From Rhizobium sp. 16-488-2b (lineage in GTDB: Bacteria; Pseudomonadota; Alphaproteobacteria; Rhizobiales; Rhizobiaceae): DNA of 64,000 nucleotides. Made by a program: the position numbers and the translations under genes. Where the stretch lies: assembly GCF_017741815.1 (NCBI RefSeq), contig NZ_JAGHMF010000003.1, positions 310,001-374,000 of the forward strand, read 5' to 3'. Shown in pieces: positions 18,187-26,954 of this stretch. The first letter of the stretch is position 1. Each line of letters begins with the position of its first letter. The notes under the pieces are model-generated. The model did no database searches and was not told the DNA's origin. It worked only from the letters and a program-made list of their open reading frames with translations.

Positions 18187-18335
18187 TGCTCTCCTTTTGT
18201 CGCCGCTGCGCTGTTTCGGTCAATACTATAAGATGGAAGTAGAAAAACGTTAACGCATTTGAAAGTGGAGGCGTTCAGGCGGAACTAAACTAACGGCTGT
18301 TCCGTTACTGGGATAATGAAACATGGGAGAATGGC

Positions 18336-18596
18336 ATGACGCGCTTTCTTCGACTTGGGATGCCCGTTTTAGCGCTGATGACCGGCGCTTTCGCATTGCC
18401 GGCCGCCGCTTCGCTGGAGATCGACAGCAACTATTCGGCGCTTCAGCGCGATGACGTCGTGCTCGCCCAATATGGCGATGCGACCGCCTGCGTTCCCTCG
18501 GGCGCGCACTACGTGCCGTCCTTCATCCGCGCCAATGACGGAACGATCATCGGTGTGGGCTATGTGGAAGTGGCAAGCGCCGATACCGGATGCTGA
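18336..18596 (+). CDS. Small secreted protein of unknown function
   Basis: An 86-residue protein with a clear Sec signal peptide (LGMPVLALMTGAFALPAAAS, cleavage likely after residue 25) and two cysteines in the mature part (residues 52 and 86) that could form a disulfide in the periplasm. I do not recognise the family. GGGAGAATGGC just before the ATG serves as ribosome site. It is alone on its strand, with a 149-base gap upstream. Confidence 0.6.
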   Translation: MTRFLRLGMPVLALMTGAFALPAAASLEIDSNYSALQRDDVVLAQYGDATACVPSGAHYVPSFIRANDGTIIGVGYVEVASADTGC

Positions 18597-18924
18597 AATC
18601 AGGTAACGCTCAATTAACCAGCCCGCCGCTGGCGCGCCGCGTTGATGCGCGGTCTTTAACGATCGTGTCACGGCGGCGCTCGGCTGCTTTGTGTAACTGA
18701 TTGTTTTGAGAGGAATATACGAGGCCCGCCTGCGCTTTTGGCACAGAGGGTGACGAGCCTCTGACCATCATCATGATGGCTGCCAATGTTCTAGTGAGCG
18801 TTGCGCGCCCAAGACAACCGGCTTCGTCCGGCTACCCCCGACAAGCTCCGGCAAGGGTTAAGCAAAAATCAACTCTGCTTTATTTCGAACCACTTGTGGA
18901 CCGTTCTGGCCCGCTTCGACGTCC
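18597..18924. other. Intergenic stretch without a recognisable gene
   Basis: 328 bases between a secreted protein gene and the end of the DUF982 gene. The only visible structures are short: a CCATCAT-C-ATGATGG palindrome near 18767 and a GAGGC/GCCTC pairing around it. No RNA family could be assigned. Confidence 0.4.
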
Positions 18925-19167
18925 CTAGTGGACGTGAAGCCTTGCTTCCTCGGCCGCCGCGACGAACTCCGCGCGCGCTTCTTCCACGCTCTTGCGGCCG
19001 TCAAGGGCGGCACGGCATGTGCTGCGGGCTTTCAGGTAGCGCAGGCCGCGAACATTGGGCCAGAGCTCGGTAAGGCATGTCAGGGCATCGAACGGGCCGG
19101 AGATCGTCCGTGCACCGGTGGTCTCGAAGCCGACCTGGATAGGATCATTCCACTTTTCGCTTGCCAT
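18925..19167 (-). CDS. DUF982 domain protein
   Basis: An 80-residue protein that is essentially one DUF982 domain, a family abundant in rhizobia: the WP near the middle (ELWPNVRGLRYLKAR), the conserved Cys (STCRAAL), and the C-terminal block SVEEARAEFVAAAEEA are all there. Function is unknown. The ATG at 19167 has a good ribosome site (GGAGGAG, 7 bases upstream). Confidence 0.75.
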   Translation of the reverse strand: MASEKWNDPIQVGFETTGARTISGPFDALTCLTELWPNVRGLRYLKARSTCRAALDGRKSVEEARAEFVAAAEEARLHVH

Positions 19168-19324
19168 TTGCGCACTCCTCCATTGCTCACGCCAGATACT
19201 CTGCAGCGTTCTGCCTGCTCCTCCCGCAAAGCAGTGTGCGGGAGCATTTTAGCGATAATTCACAAACCCGCAAATGCGAAAAGACATACGCGTTCGGCTA
19301 ACGAACCAAAGACGTATGTAAAGA

Positions 19325-19354
19325 CAAGCACCCGGCCATGCGACCGAGTGCTTG
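19325..19354 (-). terminator. Terminator of the His/Tyr-rich protein gene
   Basis: On the minus strand CAAGCACTCGG and CCGGGTGCTTG pair as an 11-bp stem with one mismatch and an 8-base loop, followed by TCTTT. It starts 22 bases after the stop codon of the gene at 19377. Confidence 0.65.
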
Positions 19355-19376
19355 AAACATCCAGCAAACCTGCGCG

Positions 19377-19631
19377 TTAGCTGCAGACGCGGGTGGTCTT
19401 GGTCACGATCCGGCCGTGGCTGTGATACTTCACGGTCTTCATGCGGCAATTGTAGCGCACCGGATGATGACGGTTGGAATGGCCGTAATAGGGGCGGTGG
19501 TTGTAGCGATCGTGGTAGCCGTGATAGCCCGGCTGACCGATCCTAACCGTAACGCTATCGGCAAAGGATGGCATTGCCGTTGCGCTGAGCGATGCGATGG
19601 CCACGGCGGCAGCGATAATAAGCTTCTTCAT
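19377..19631 (-). CDS. Small exported His/Tyr/Arg-rich protein
   Basis: An 84-residue protein with an N-terminal Sec signal (MKKLIIAAAVAIASLSATA, cleavage near residue 25). The mature part is rich in His, Tyr and Arg (GYHGYHDRYNHRPYYGHSNRHH) and has two Cys (RYNCRM, RVCS). Metal binding is conceivable, but nothing proves it. I start at 19631, since GGAG lies 7 bases upstream; an in-frame ATG 12 bases earlier contains that ribosome site. Similar small proteins are common hypotheticals in rhizobia. Confidence 0.65.
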   Translation of the reverse strand: MKKLIIAAAVAIASLSATAMPSFADSVTVRIGQPGYHGYHDRYNHRPYYGHSNRHHPVRYNCRMKTVKYHSHGRIVTKTTRVCS

Positions 19632-19764
19632 GCTAGTCTCCATTCATAACAGCGTTGACGAAACGTTCGTATCGAGAATTTGTTCAATACGAATAATAAG
19701 CGCAGCATGAATGTGAGCTGAGAGGCGCGTTCATGTCCGGGTCATCCCGGCGGCGGGGCAAGTC

Positions 19765-19908
19765 TTACGGTGCGATGGTGTAGACGAACACGGCTTTATA
19801 GACGGCGAGCGCGCCGAAAACGGCGGTGATGGCAGCCAGAACCATGGCGATCAAAATGATCGCCTTCGTGCCCTTGCCGTTCTGCTGGTCGTTGTCGTCG
19901 GTGCTCAT
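19765..19908 (-). CDS. 47-residue single-pass membrane protein
   Basis: A short frame on the minus strand encodes a polar N terminus (MSTDDNDQQNGKGTK) and one hydrophobic helix (AIILIAMVLAAITAVFGALA), then a short tail ending in TIAP. GGAGACGACC directly before the ATG supports translation. The coding pattern matches a small inner-membrane protein with its N terminus in the cytoplasm. Function unknown. Confidence 0.55.
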   Translation of the reverse strand: MSTDDNDQQNGKGTKAIILIAMVLAAITAVFGALAVYKAVFVYTIAP

Positions 19909-20141
19909 GGTCGTCTCCTGCGGGCTCGCCCGGCTCACTGATGGTCTCGGCCGGCGAAGCCGTTATCGCCACGTCTTAACCAGTCGGCCGCTCTTTCGCA
20001 AACCGGGATATCTGACGCCGAATGTCGCAGCGGGAGCGTCGCCACAATTCAAGATTGCCGCAAATCGCGGAACAAACCGATAGCGGCCGGGTTGTCCACA
20101 CGTAACCCGATAGTGAAACCGACGAGGAAGAGGAAATTCCC

Positions 20142-20471
20142 ATGCGAACATCTGTCATCACGGCGGCCATTCTTGCCGCGGGCCTGGCCACATCCGCCTT
20201 CGCGCAATCCAACCCCGATGCGATCGGCCCCACCAATGGCGGTTCGACCGGCTCAAGCGCCGGTACATTTTCCAGCGATTATACGGCGAGCGATAACGGC
20301 ACCCACCCCGTGACAGTCACACCCGTGGATCCGACGACCACGCAGTCGATCACAACGCAGCCGAAGACCCTCGACTGCCCGTCCATGCCCCGCGCCAACT
20401 CGGGCGTCGACACCCGCGGCGGCGAAAGCGGCGCCTCCATCAGCGACGCTTGCCGCGAGTATGACAACTGA
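20142..20471 (+). CDS. Secreted Ser/Thr-rich protein of unknown function
   Basis: A 109-residue protein with a signal peptide (MRTSVITAAILAAGLATSAFA, cleavage after residue 21) and a low-complexity Ser/Thr/Gly/Pro mature part (NGGSTGSSAGTFSSD, VTVTPVDPTTTQSITTQP). Two Cys (about residues 79 and 104) may form a disulfide. The ribosome site is AGGAAGAGGAA. It is followed by a clear terminator. I do not recognise a family. Confidence 0.65.
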   Translation: MRTSVITAAILAAGLATSAFAQSNPDAIGPTNGGSTGSSAGTFSSDYTASDNGTHPVTVTPVDPTTTQSITTQPKTLDCPSMPRANSGVDTRGGESGASISDACREYDN

Positions 20472-20494
20472 GGCGGATGGACAATCGTAATCAA

Positions 20495-20523
20495 AAAAAG
20501 GGTCGGCTTGTTCGGCCCTTTTT
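20495..20523 (+). terminator. Rho-independent terminator
   Basis: AAAAAGGGTCG-N7-CGGCCCTTTTT: a GC stem with flanking A and T runs, 24 bases after the stop codon of the secreted protein gene. The A and T runs on both sides would allow it to work in both directions. Confidence 0.8.
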
Positions 20524-20590
20524 GCTGAACAGCGGTAAGTGTGCGCCGATCAGACGTACGATACGGGATTATTTTTACCGGGGAGAAAAC

Positions 20591-20665
20591 TGGTGCTGCC
20601 GAGTGGGATTGAACCACCGACCTCACCCTTACCAAGGGTGTGCTCTACCACTGAGCTACGGCAGC
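20591..20665 (-). tRNA. tRNA-Thr (anticodon GGT)
   Basis: On the minus strand the 75-base cloverleaf starts GCTGCCGTAGCTCAG and ends CGGCAGCACCA with CCA encoded. The acceptor arms GCTGCCG/CGGCAGC pair fully, the anticodon stem is CACCC/GGGTG around loop TTGGTAA (anticodon GGT), and GGTTCAATCC forms the T loop. It reads ACC/ACT threonine codons. Confidence 0.95.
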
Positions 20666-20818
20666 GAGGACCAGACGCTGGCAACCGAAGCGGCTGCGTT
20701 GCGTGAACGGGGCGGCTATTGCCACAGCTTCGGGACGAGCGCAAGACGCAATTTCAAACTTATGTCAGTTTCACGTCGCCACTTTTGGATTGCCGCGAAT
20801 TCGGGTAAGCCATGAAAC

Positions 20819-21013
20819 ATGACCGAAGACACTGAAAATGCCCGCAAGGGCCGCAAAGACGCGATCGAACAGCAGGCGAAATTGCGCCGCGATCGGGCCG
20901 CGGAAAAATTGCGGGAAAATCTTTCCCGCCGCAAACAACAGACGCGTGCGCGCCGTTCCGGCCAGGCCGACGAGACAAATGGACTGCCTGCCGCAAAAAT
21001 GGACGAATCGTAA
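20819..21013 (+). CDS. Small charged protein upstream of murA
   Basis: A 64-residue protein that is strongly charged and helical (ENARKGRKDAIEQQAKLRRD, RENLSRRKQQTRARR), with no hydrophobic segment. The first half looks like one long amphipathic helix. It lies 104 bases before murA on the same strand, a position where I recall a short hypothetical gene in related rhizobia. Function unknown; nucleic-acid binding would fit the composition but is not shown. Confidence 0.5.
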   Translation: MTEDTENARKGRKDAIEQQAKLRRDRAAEKLRENLSRRKQQTRARRSGQADETNGLPAAKMDES

Positions 21014-21117
21014 TGTTCCGTCCGCTTCGAATTGAAGCCTTCGCGGATTTCGTCTAAAGACCCGCATCCTTTTAAAAGACAGAGTTTCAGAAAGGCGGGC
21101 GTGGCCCGTAAGCGCTT

Positions 21118-22410
21118 ATGGATCGTATCAGAATTGTCGGCGGTAATGAGCTTAACGGCATCATTCCCATTTCCGGCGCCAAGAATGCCGCCCTGCCGCT
21201 GATGATCGCCTCGCTTTTGACCAGCGATACGCTGACGCTCGAAAATGTGCCGCACCTGGCCGATGTCGAACAGTTGCTGCGCATCCTCGGCAATCACGGC
21301 GTCGACGTTTCCGTCAATGGCCGCCGCGAGCGCCAGGAAGACAGCTACTCGCGCACGATTCACTTCACCTGCCGCACCATCGTCGACACCACCGCTCCCT
21401 ACGAGCTGGTCTCGAAGATGCGCGCCTCCTTCTGGGTCATCGGCCCGCTTCTGGCGCGTGAAGGCCAGTGCCGCGTTTCGCTGCCCGGCGGCTGCGCTAT
21501 CGGCACCCGCCCGGTCGATCTCTTCCTCGACGGTCTGACGGCGCTCGGCGCGACGCTCGATATCGACAGCGGCTATGTCAACGCCACCGCCCCCAAGGGC
21601 GGCCTGATCGGCGCCAAGTACACCTTCCCGAAGGTCTCCGTCGGCGCGACCCACGTCATGATGATGGCCGCCACGCTTGCCCGCGGCACCACCGTCATCG
21701 GCAACGCCGCCCGCGAGCCTGAGGTCGTCGACCTCGCCAACTGCCTGATCGCCATGGGCGCCAAGATCTCCGGCGCCGGCACCTCCACCATCACCATCGA
21801 AGGCGTCACCTCGTTGTCGGGCGCACGCCACCGCGTTCTGCCGGATCGTATCGAGACCGGCACCTACGCCATGGCTGTTGCCATGGCCGGCGGCGATGTC
21901 GTGCTTGAAAACACCGATGTAGCGCTGCTCGACACCGCGCTCGAGACGCTTCGCCGCGCCGGTGCCGAAATCTCCGCCACCAACAACGGCATGCGCGTCC
22001 GCCGCAATGGCGCCGGCATCCGCCCGGTCGATATCGTCACCGATCCCTTCCCGGGCTTCCCGACCGATCTGCAGGCGCAGTTCATGGCGCTGATGACCCG
22101 CTCGACCGGCGTGTCGCATGTCACCGAGACCATTTTCGAAAACCGCTTCATGCACGTGCAGGAACTTGCCCGCCTCGGCGCCAAGATCTCGCTGTCGGGC
22201 CAGACGGCGAAGATCGAGGGCGTGCCGCGTCTGAAGGGCGCGCCTGTGATGGCGACCGATCTGCGCGCTTCCGTGTCGCTCGTCATCGCCGGTCTTGCGG
22301 CTGAAGGCGAGACCATGGTGTCGCGCGTCTATCACCTGGATCGCGGCTTCGAGCGCCTGGAAGAAAAGCTCACCCGCTGCGGCGCGATCGTCGAACGCGT
22401 CAGCGAATAA
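21118..22410 (+). CDS. murA: UDP-N-acetylglucosamine 1-carboxyvinyltransferase
   Basis: A 430-residue EPT-family enzyme that transfers enolpyruvate to UDP-GlcNAc, the first committed step of peptidoglycan synthesis in the cytoplasm. The N terminus [20 protein letters not shown] with KNAALPLM and the catalytic Cys126 in [13 protein letters not shown] are all typical; the Cys form is the fosfomycin-sensitive type. Length is normal. Downstream genes follow in a conserved rhizobial order, but a strong hairpin at 22432-22459 separates murA from them. Confidence 0.95.
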   Translation: MDRIRIVGGNELNGIIPISGAKNAALPLMIASLLTSDTLTLENVPHLADVEQLLRILGNHGVDVSVNGRRERQEDSYSRTIHFTCRTIVDTTAPYELVSKMRASFWVIGPLLAREGQCRVSLPGGCAIGTRPVDLFLDGLTALGATLDIDSGYVNATAPKGGLIGAKYTFPKVSVGATHVMMMAATLARGTTVIGNAAREPEVVDLANCLIAMGAKISGAGTSTITIEGVTSLSGARHRVLPDRIETGTYAMAVAMAGGDVVLENTDVALLDTALETLRRAGAEISATNNGMRVRRNGAGIRPVDIVTDPFPGFPTDLQAQFMALMTRSTGVSHVTETIFENRFMHVQELARLGAKISLSGQTAKIEGVPRLKGAPVMATDLRASVSLVIAGLAAEGETMVSRVYHLDRGFERLEEKLTRCGAIVERVSE

Positions 22411-22431
22411 GCGCAACTGTAGACGTAACGA

Positions 22432-22459
22432 GACAAAGGGCGGTCATTCGCCCTTTGTC
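22432..22459. terminator. Strong hairpin after murA
   Basis: GACAAAGGGCG-N6-CGCCCTTTGTC is a perfect 11-bp stem, 21 bases past the murA stop. No T run follows. A second perfect hairpin, GATATCGCC-N5-GGCGATATC, lies at 22527-22549, just before the DUF2948 gene, and GACAAAGG recurs at 22553. The pair may be parts of one intergenic repeat rather than a plain terminator. Confidence 0.5.
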
Positions 22460-22572
22460 CCCGTTGCGCAACGGGCCCTAGCGCCTTATGTCCCTTGTCC
22501 TACGGCAACGCCATTTCGCGGCGCCGGATATCGCCATCCCGGCGATATCAGAGACAAAGGGGTGCTGCCTGA

Positions 22573-23010
22573 ATGACCGACCTGAAGCTTGTTGCGCTGG
22601 ATAGCGAAGACCTTGCCGTCGTCTCCGCGCATACGCAGGATAGCGTCTTCAAGGTCGCCGATCTTTCCTGGTCGCCGCGCGACCACCAATTCTCCATCGC
22701 CGCAAATCGTTTCGTCTGGGAAGAAGTCGGCGCCAAGCGTAAGGGCTTCGAGCGCCGCCGCGCCGCCATCGTTTTCAAGCGTGTGCTGGCCGTCCGCTCC
22801 GTCGGCATCAACCAGAAGAACCGTGAGGACGTCCTGTCGCTGCTCGCCATCCGCTTCGAGCAGAAAGGCGAGGGGCCTGAGGGCACCATCCAGATCGATC
22901 TGGCTGCCGGCGCCACCATCGCACTCGATGTCGAATGCATCGAGGTTCAGCTTGCGGATATCGGCGGCGCATGGGAAACCGCTTCCAAGCCGCGCCATCC
23001 CGGCGCCTGA
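22573..23010 (+). CDS. DUF2948 family protein
   Basis: A 145-residue protein of a family found next to hisD in alphaproteobacteria. MTDLKLVALDSEDLAVVSAH at the start and ALDVECIEVQLADIGGAW near the end are characteristic. It appears soluble, without signal or membrane segments. Its biochemical role is unknown. It lies 38 bases before hisD, so they are probably one transcript. Confidence 0.8.
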   Translation: MTDLKLVALDSEDLAVVSAHTQDSVFKVADLSWSPRDHQFSIAANRFVWEEVGAKRKGFERRRAAIVFKRVLAVRSVGINQKNREDVLSLLAIRFEQKGEGPEGTIQIDLAAGATIALDVECIEVQLADIGGAWETASKPRHPGA

Positions 23011-23048
23011 ATACGCATTTATCGAAGCATACCGAGAGGAATTGACGC

Positions 23049-24347
23049 GTGGCAATCTGGTTGGATCAGGCATCGGACGATTTCGGACAGCGTTTCGCGG
23101 CGTTTCTGACGACCAAGCGCGAAATGTCCGAGGACGTAAACACCACTGTTCGCGCCATCATCGATGACGTGCGCGCCCGCGGCGATGCGGCGCTCGCCGA
23201 ATATTCGCGGAAGTTCGAGGGTATCGATTTCGCCGAGACGCCGATGCGCGTCACAGAAGCGGAAATCGATGCGGCCGTCGAGGCTGTGCCCGCCGAAGTG
23301 CTGGGCGCGCTCAAGGTCGCCGCTGTCCGCATCGAATCCCACCACGCCCGCCAACTCCCCAAGGACGATATCTACGAAGACGCCATGGGCGTGACGCTCG
23401 GCTCGCGTTGGACGGCGATCGAGGCGGTGGGCCTTTACGTTCCGGGCGGCACGGCGAGCTATCCGAGCTCGGTGCTGATGAACGCCATTCCGGCCAAGGT
23501 CGCCGGCGTCGATCGCGTTGTCATCGTCGTTCCCGCAACGGGCGGCCAGGTCAACCCGGCGGTGCTCGCCGCCGCCAAGCTTGCGGGCGTCACCGAGATC
23601 TACCGCATCGGCGGCGCCCAGGCCGTGGCGGCGCTCGCCTATGGCACCGACAGCATCGCGCCTGTCGACAAGATTACCGGTCCCGGCAACGCCTATGTCG
23701 CCGCCGCCAAGCGCCACGTCTTCGGCACTGTCGGCATCGATATGATCGCCGGTCCGTAGGAAGTCCTCGTCATCGCCGACAAGGATAACAATCCGGATTG
23801 GATCGCCGCCGACCTGCTCGCCCAGGCTGAGCATGATGTCAGCGCCCAGTCGATCCTGATCACCGACGACGCGGCCTTCGGCAAGGCGGTGGAAGCCGCC
23901 GTCGAGCGCCAGCTGAAGACGCTGAACCGCGCCGAGACGGCTGCCGCCAGCTGGCGCGATTTCGGCGCTGTCATCCTGGTCGAGCAGATCAGCGACGCCA
24001 TTCCGCTGGCAAACCGGATCGCCGCCGAGCATCTGGAAATCGCCGTCGCCGATCCGGATGCGCTGGTCGACAAGATCCGTAATGCCGGCGCCATCTTCAT
24101 CGGCGCGCATACGCCAGAAGTGATCGGCGATTATGTCGGCGGTTCCAACCACGTGCTGCCGACCGCCCGCTCCGCGCGGTTCTCGTCCGGCCTCTCGGTT
24201 CTGGATTTCGTAAAGCGCACCTCGATCCTGCGCCTTGGTTCGGAACAGCTGCGCACGCTTGGTCCGGCTGCCATCGCGCTTGCCGTGTCCGAAGGCCTCG
24301 ACGCCCACGCGCGATCGGTTGCGATCCGCCTTAACCTGGAACGGTAA
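23049..24347 (+). pseudogene. hisD: Histidinol dehydrogenase, interrupted by an in-frame TAG
   Basis: The whole region reads as a normal histidinol dehydrogenase of 433 codons, except that codon 237 (23757-23759) is TAG. It stands where the family has Ser in the GPSEV motif: the frame gives DMIAGP, stop, EVLVIADKDN. A single C-to-A change from TCG would explain it. No frameshift is seen, and the codons after the stop keep clean coding sense. The first part (236 residues) contains the NAD-binding half; the residues expected to hold zinc and histidinol (in LAQAEHD, GDYVGGSNH and AHARSVAIR) all come after the stop. Start is GTG at 23049 with GAGAGGAA upstream. Either a real nonsense allele, a suppressed amber, or a sequencing error. 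Confidence 0.88.
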
Positions 24348-24350
24348 GCG

Positions 24351-24824
24351 ATGGCTGCGGGCGACTTCCGGCTTTGCGACGTCGTCCTGGACGACACCAT
24401 CGGCCGATCGACGCCCGATGTCGAGCACGAGCGCGCCGTCGCCATCTTCGATCTCATCGAGGAAAACACATTTACGCCCCTCGGCCACGCCGGCGGCCCG
24501 TACCGGCTGAACATTTCGCTTGTTGATACCAAGCTGGTCTTTGCGATTACGACGGAAGGCGGCGAGGCGGTCGCCACCCACATCCTGTCGCTCACCCCGT
24601 TTCGCCGCATCGTGAAGGATTACTTCATGATCTGCGAGAGCTATTACGAGGCGATCCGCTCCGCCTCTCCAAGCCGCATCGAGGCGATCGACATGGGGCG
24701 GCGCGGCATCCATAACGAGGGTTCGCAGACGCTGCAGAACCGGTTGGACGGCAAGATCGAGGTGGATTTCGACACCGCGCGCCGTCTGTTCACGCTGGTC
24801 TGCGTTCTTTACTGGCGCGGATGA
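24351..24824 (+). CDS. UPF0262 family protein
   Basis: A 157-residue protein with the typical opening [20 protein letters not shown] and the block [23 protein letters not shown]. The family is restricted mainly to alphaproteobacteria and has no assigned function. It begins 3 bases after hisD and overlaps the next gene by 4 bases (ATGA), which points to translational coupling with the phosphatase-like protein. Confidence 0.82.
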   Translation: MAAGDFRLCDVVLDDTIGRSTPDVEHERAVAIFDLIEENTFTPLGHAGGPYRLNISLVDTKLVFAITTEGGEAVATHILSLTPFRRIVKDYFMICESYYEAIRSASPSRIEAIDMGRRGIHNEGSQTLQNRLDGKIEVDFDTARRLFTLVCVLYWRG

Positions 24825-25306
24825 CCGGGATGAGCGAGCTCGAACCGACAAGCGCAAGCATCAGGCCGGGCGCGATCTTGTTCATGTGCGGAATGAACGC
24901 CATCCGCTCGCCGATCGCCGAGGCGATCGCCCGTAGTTTGCTGCCATCAAATACCTATATAAGGTCTGCCGGCGTTCGCGCCGGCGAACGCGATCCATTC
25001 GTCGATGTGGTGCTCGATGAGATCGGCCTGTCGCTCGGTCGGCATCTGCCGCACACGCTGGAAGATCTCGAAGACGATTACTTCGACGTGATCATCACGC
25101 TCTCGCCGCAAGCTCACCACGCAGCGCTCGAACTGACGCGGGCGAGCGCCGTCGAGGTGGTCTACTGGCCGACCATGGACCCAACGGTTGCGCAGGGCAC
25201 GCGAGAGCAGATTCTGGAGAGCTATCGCGAGGTGCGCAATCATCTCGCCGAGCTTATCCGGAACCGTCTATTAGACCGAAGTGGTATCGCCGCGCAGTCC
25301 GCATGA
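24821..25306 (+). CDS. Low-molecular-weight phosphotyrosine phosphatase-like protein
   Basis: A 161-residue protein with the CX5R phosphate loop near the N terminus ([15 protein letters not shown], Cys about residue 26) and a YWPTMDP segment that supplies the general-acid Asp seen in this family. The second Cys of the usual loop is replaced (AIRS rather than the common ICRS). Arsenate-reductase-like or protein-phosphatase activity are both possible. It overlaps UPF0262 by 4 bases and lies 130 bases before infA. Confidence 0.8.
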   Translation: MTGMSELEPTSASIRPGAILFMCGMNAIRSPIAEAIARSLLPSNTYIRSAGVRAGERDPFVDVVLDEIGLSLGRHLPHTLEDLEDDYFDVIITLSPQAHHAALELTRASAVEVVYWPTMDPTVAQGTREQILESYREVRNHLAELIRNRLLDRSGIAAQSA

Positions 25307-25436
25307 AACAAATAAAGGAAACGCGATCAATTTGGTTCACAAACCCCCGTTGATTGTGTAGTTTCCGCCCAAATTTTGAGGCGGCCCCAATCTTGGCCAA
25401 CGCCGCCATCTCAACCGACAGGAAGAAAACACCTAT

Positions 25437-25655
25437 ATGCCTAAAGAAGAAGTCCTCGAGTTCCCGGGTATCGTCACCGAACTTTTGCCGAATGCGACGT
25501 TCCGCGTGAAGCTCGAAAACGAGCACGAGATCATCGCCCACACGGCCGGCCGCATGCGCAAGAACCGTATCCGCGTTCTCGCCGGCGACAAGGTTCTTGT
25601 GGAAATGACGCCATACGACCTGACCAAGGGCCGTATCACCTACCGCTTCAAGTAA
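25437..25655 (+). CDS. infA: Translation initiation factor IF-1
   Basis: A 72-residue S1-type OB-fold protein that binds the ribosomal A site during initiation. The sequence is close to the family consensus ([47 protein letters not shown]). It is 57 bases before the maf gene, with a hairpin between them. An AGGAAG ribosome site precedes the ATG. Confidence 0.96.
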   Translation: MPKEEVLEFPGIVTELLPNATFRVKLENEHEIIAHTAGRMRKNRIRVLAGDKVLVEMTPYDLTKGRITYRFK

Positions 25656-25663
25656 GCTTGATC

Positions 25664-25684
25664 CGAAAGCCCCTAAGGCTTTCG
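25664..25684. terminator. Hairpin between infA and maf
   Basis: CGAAAGCC-N5-GGCTTTCG is a perfect 8-bp stem 8 bases after the infA stop. It has no T tail, so it may only attenuate or stabilise the transcript. Confidence 0.45.
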
Positions 25685-25712
25685 CTTCCGTCTGCCCGGT
25701 AGTCGAGGTTCC

Positions 25713-26333
25713 ATGGCGCTCAAATACAAGCTCATTCTGGCTTCGGGTTCCCCCCGCCGCGTTGACCTGCTCAACCAGGCAGGGATCGAGCCCTCGCGCC
25801 TGATGCCGATGGATATCGACGAGACGCCGAAGAAGTCGGAGCACCCGCGCTCGCTGGCGCGCCGCCTCTCGACGGAAAAGGCCGAAGCAGCACTTGCCGC
25901 CATCAAAGGCGACATGACCTGGAAGGGCAGCTATATCCTGGCTGCCGATACCGTCGTCGCCGTCGGCCGCCGCATTCTTGGCAAGGCCGAGTTCGCCGAC
26001 GAGGCCTCGGCCTCGCTCTACCTGCTCTCCGGCCGCAGCCATTGGGTCTACACGGGCGTCTGCCTGGTGACCCCCGATCGCAAGATCCGCCAGAAGATCG
26101 TGGAAACCAAGGTGCGCTTCAAGCGTTTGTCCGGTTTCGAGGTCGAGAACTACCTGGCCTCCGGCCAGTGGCGCGGCAAGGCGGGTGCCTATGGCATCCA
26201 GGGTCTGGCCGGCACCTTCGTGCAGAAGATGGTCGGCTCCTACACCAACGTCGTCGGCCTGCCGCTGTACGAGACCATTTTGCTTCTGACCGGCGAGGGC
26301 TTCGACGTCCACAGCCGGTGGCCCGAGGCTTGA
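25713..26333 (+). CDS. maf: Maf-family nucleoside triphosphate pyrophosphatase
   Basis: A 206-residue Maf/HAM1-type protein. The N-terminal [11 protein letters not shown] phosphate-binding motif, the DTVVAVG segment around the catalytic Asp (about residue 78) and the KAGAYGIQG block are all present. The family hydrolyses non-canonical or excess NTPs (dTTP/UTP or m7GTP classes) and affects septation; the exact class is not assigned. It is followed after 32 bases by yacG, the usual neighbour. Confidence 0.9.
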   Translation: MALKYKLILASGSPRRVDLLNQAGIEPSRLMPMDIDETPKKSEHPRSLARRLSTEKAEAALAAIKGDMTWKGSYILAADTVVAVGRRILGKAEFADEASASLYLLSGRSHWVYTGVCLVTPDRKIRQKIVETKVRFKRLSGFEVENYLASGQWRGKAGAYGIQGLAGTFVQKMVGSYTNVVGLPLYETILLLTGEGFDVHSRWPEA

Positions 26334-26365
26334 AGCCGGCGGGCCTAAAACCCGAAGGAATGACC

Positions 26366-26575
26366 ATGCCCGATGAAACCAGACAGAGCGCCAAGATCGA
26401 ACCGCTGCGCAAGGCGCACCCATGCCCGGAGTGCGGCACGCCCTCGCAGCGCGAGCACTATCCTTTCTGCTCGAACCGTTGCCGCGAAGTCGATCTTTCG
26501 CGCTGGCTGACCGGCTCCTACGCCATTCCCGTTGCCGAAGATGAGACGAAGGCCGAGTACCCGGACGAAAACTGA
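26366..26575 (+). CDS. yacG: DNA gyrase inhibitor YacG
   Basis: A 69-residue zinc-finger protein. CPECG and FCSNRCREVDLSRWL give the four Cys ligands (CxxC...CxxxC), and an acidic tail follows (AEDETKAEYPDE). In Escherichia coli the homologue binds GyrB and inhibits gyrase. An in-frame ATG lies 6 bases earlier, but GAAGGA would sit directly against it, so 26366 is chosen. It completes the maf-yacG pair. Confidence 0.88.
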   Translation: MPDETRQSAKIEPLRKAHPCPECGTPSQREHYPFCSNRCREVDLSRWLTGSYAIPVAEDETKAEYPDEN

Positions 26576-26660
26576 TCGGGTTTTTCCGCTCGGGAAGCCG
26601 TTCAATTTGTTCAATAATTCGGAAAATTCACAGGCCTGTCAAAAAACTCTCATTTGGCGC

Positions 26661-26688
26661 TTGCCATGGCCGAACAAGATGTTATAAC
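26661..26688 (+). promoter_or_regulatory. Promoter of tRNA-Phe
   Basis: TTGCCA (26661-26666), 16 bases, then TATAAC (26683-26688) form a sigma-70-type promoter about 70 bases before the tRNA. A CTCTCG-GAAA-CGAGAG hairpin at 26724-26739 lies in the leader. Confidence 0.55.
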
Positions 26689-26757
26689 CCCGCTCGCTTC
26701 CGGGGAAAACCAAGCCCCTACAGCTCTCGGAAACGAGAGATGTGCCGAAGCAGGAAT

Positions 26758-26833
26758 GCCCAGATAGCTCAGTTGGTAGAGCAGCGGATTGAAAATCCGC
26801 GTGTCCGTGGTTCAAATCCGCGTCTGGGCACCA
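26758..26833 (+). tRNA. tRNA-Phe (anticodon GAA)
   Basis: A 76-base cloverleaf: acceptor GCCCAGA pairs with TCTGGGC, the D arm has AGCTCAGTTGGTAGAGC, the anticodon stem GCGGA/TCCGC encloses TTGAAAA (anticodon GAA), and the T loop is GGTTCAAATCC. CCA is encoded. Confidence 0.97.
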
Positions 26834-26954
26834 CTCTTTCTCCCAAACAATAAAACTCTTTCTTTCGTGTTTGTTGCCGAAGCCATCTTTTGAATTGGCG
26901 GCAAACGATCGGGCTGCTACAGCGGTCCATCCCGCAGGACCAGCAGAGAGTGAT

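Noticed and set aside
23889..24347. Second part of hisD as an independent gene
   Set aside because: The frame simply continues hisD after the TAG with full homology, and there is no ribosome site before 23889.
26042..26365. Long N-terminal extension of yacG
   Set aside because: It would read maf in another frame. The zinc-finger protein begins near 26366, where a ribosome site fits.
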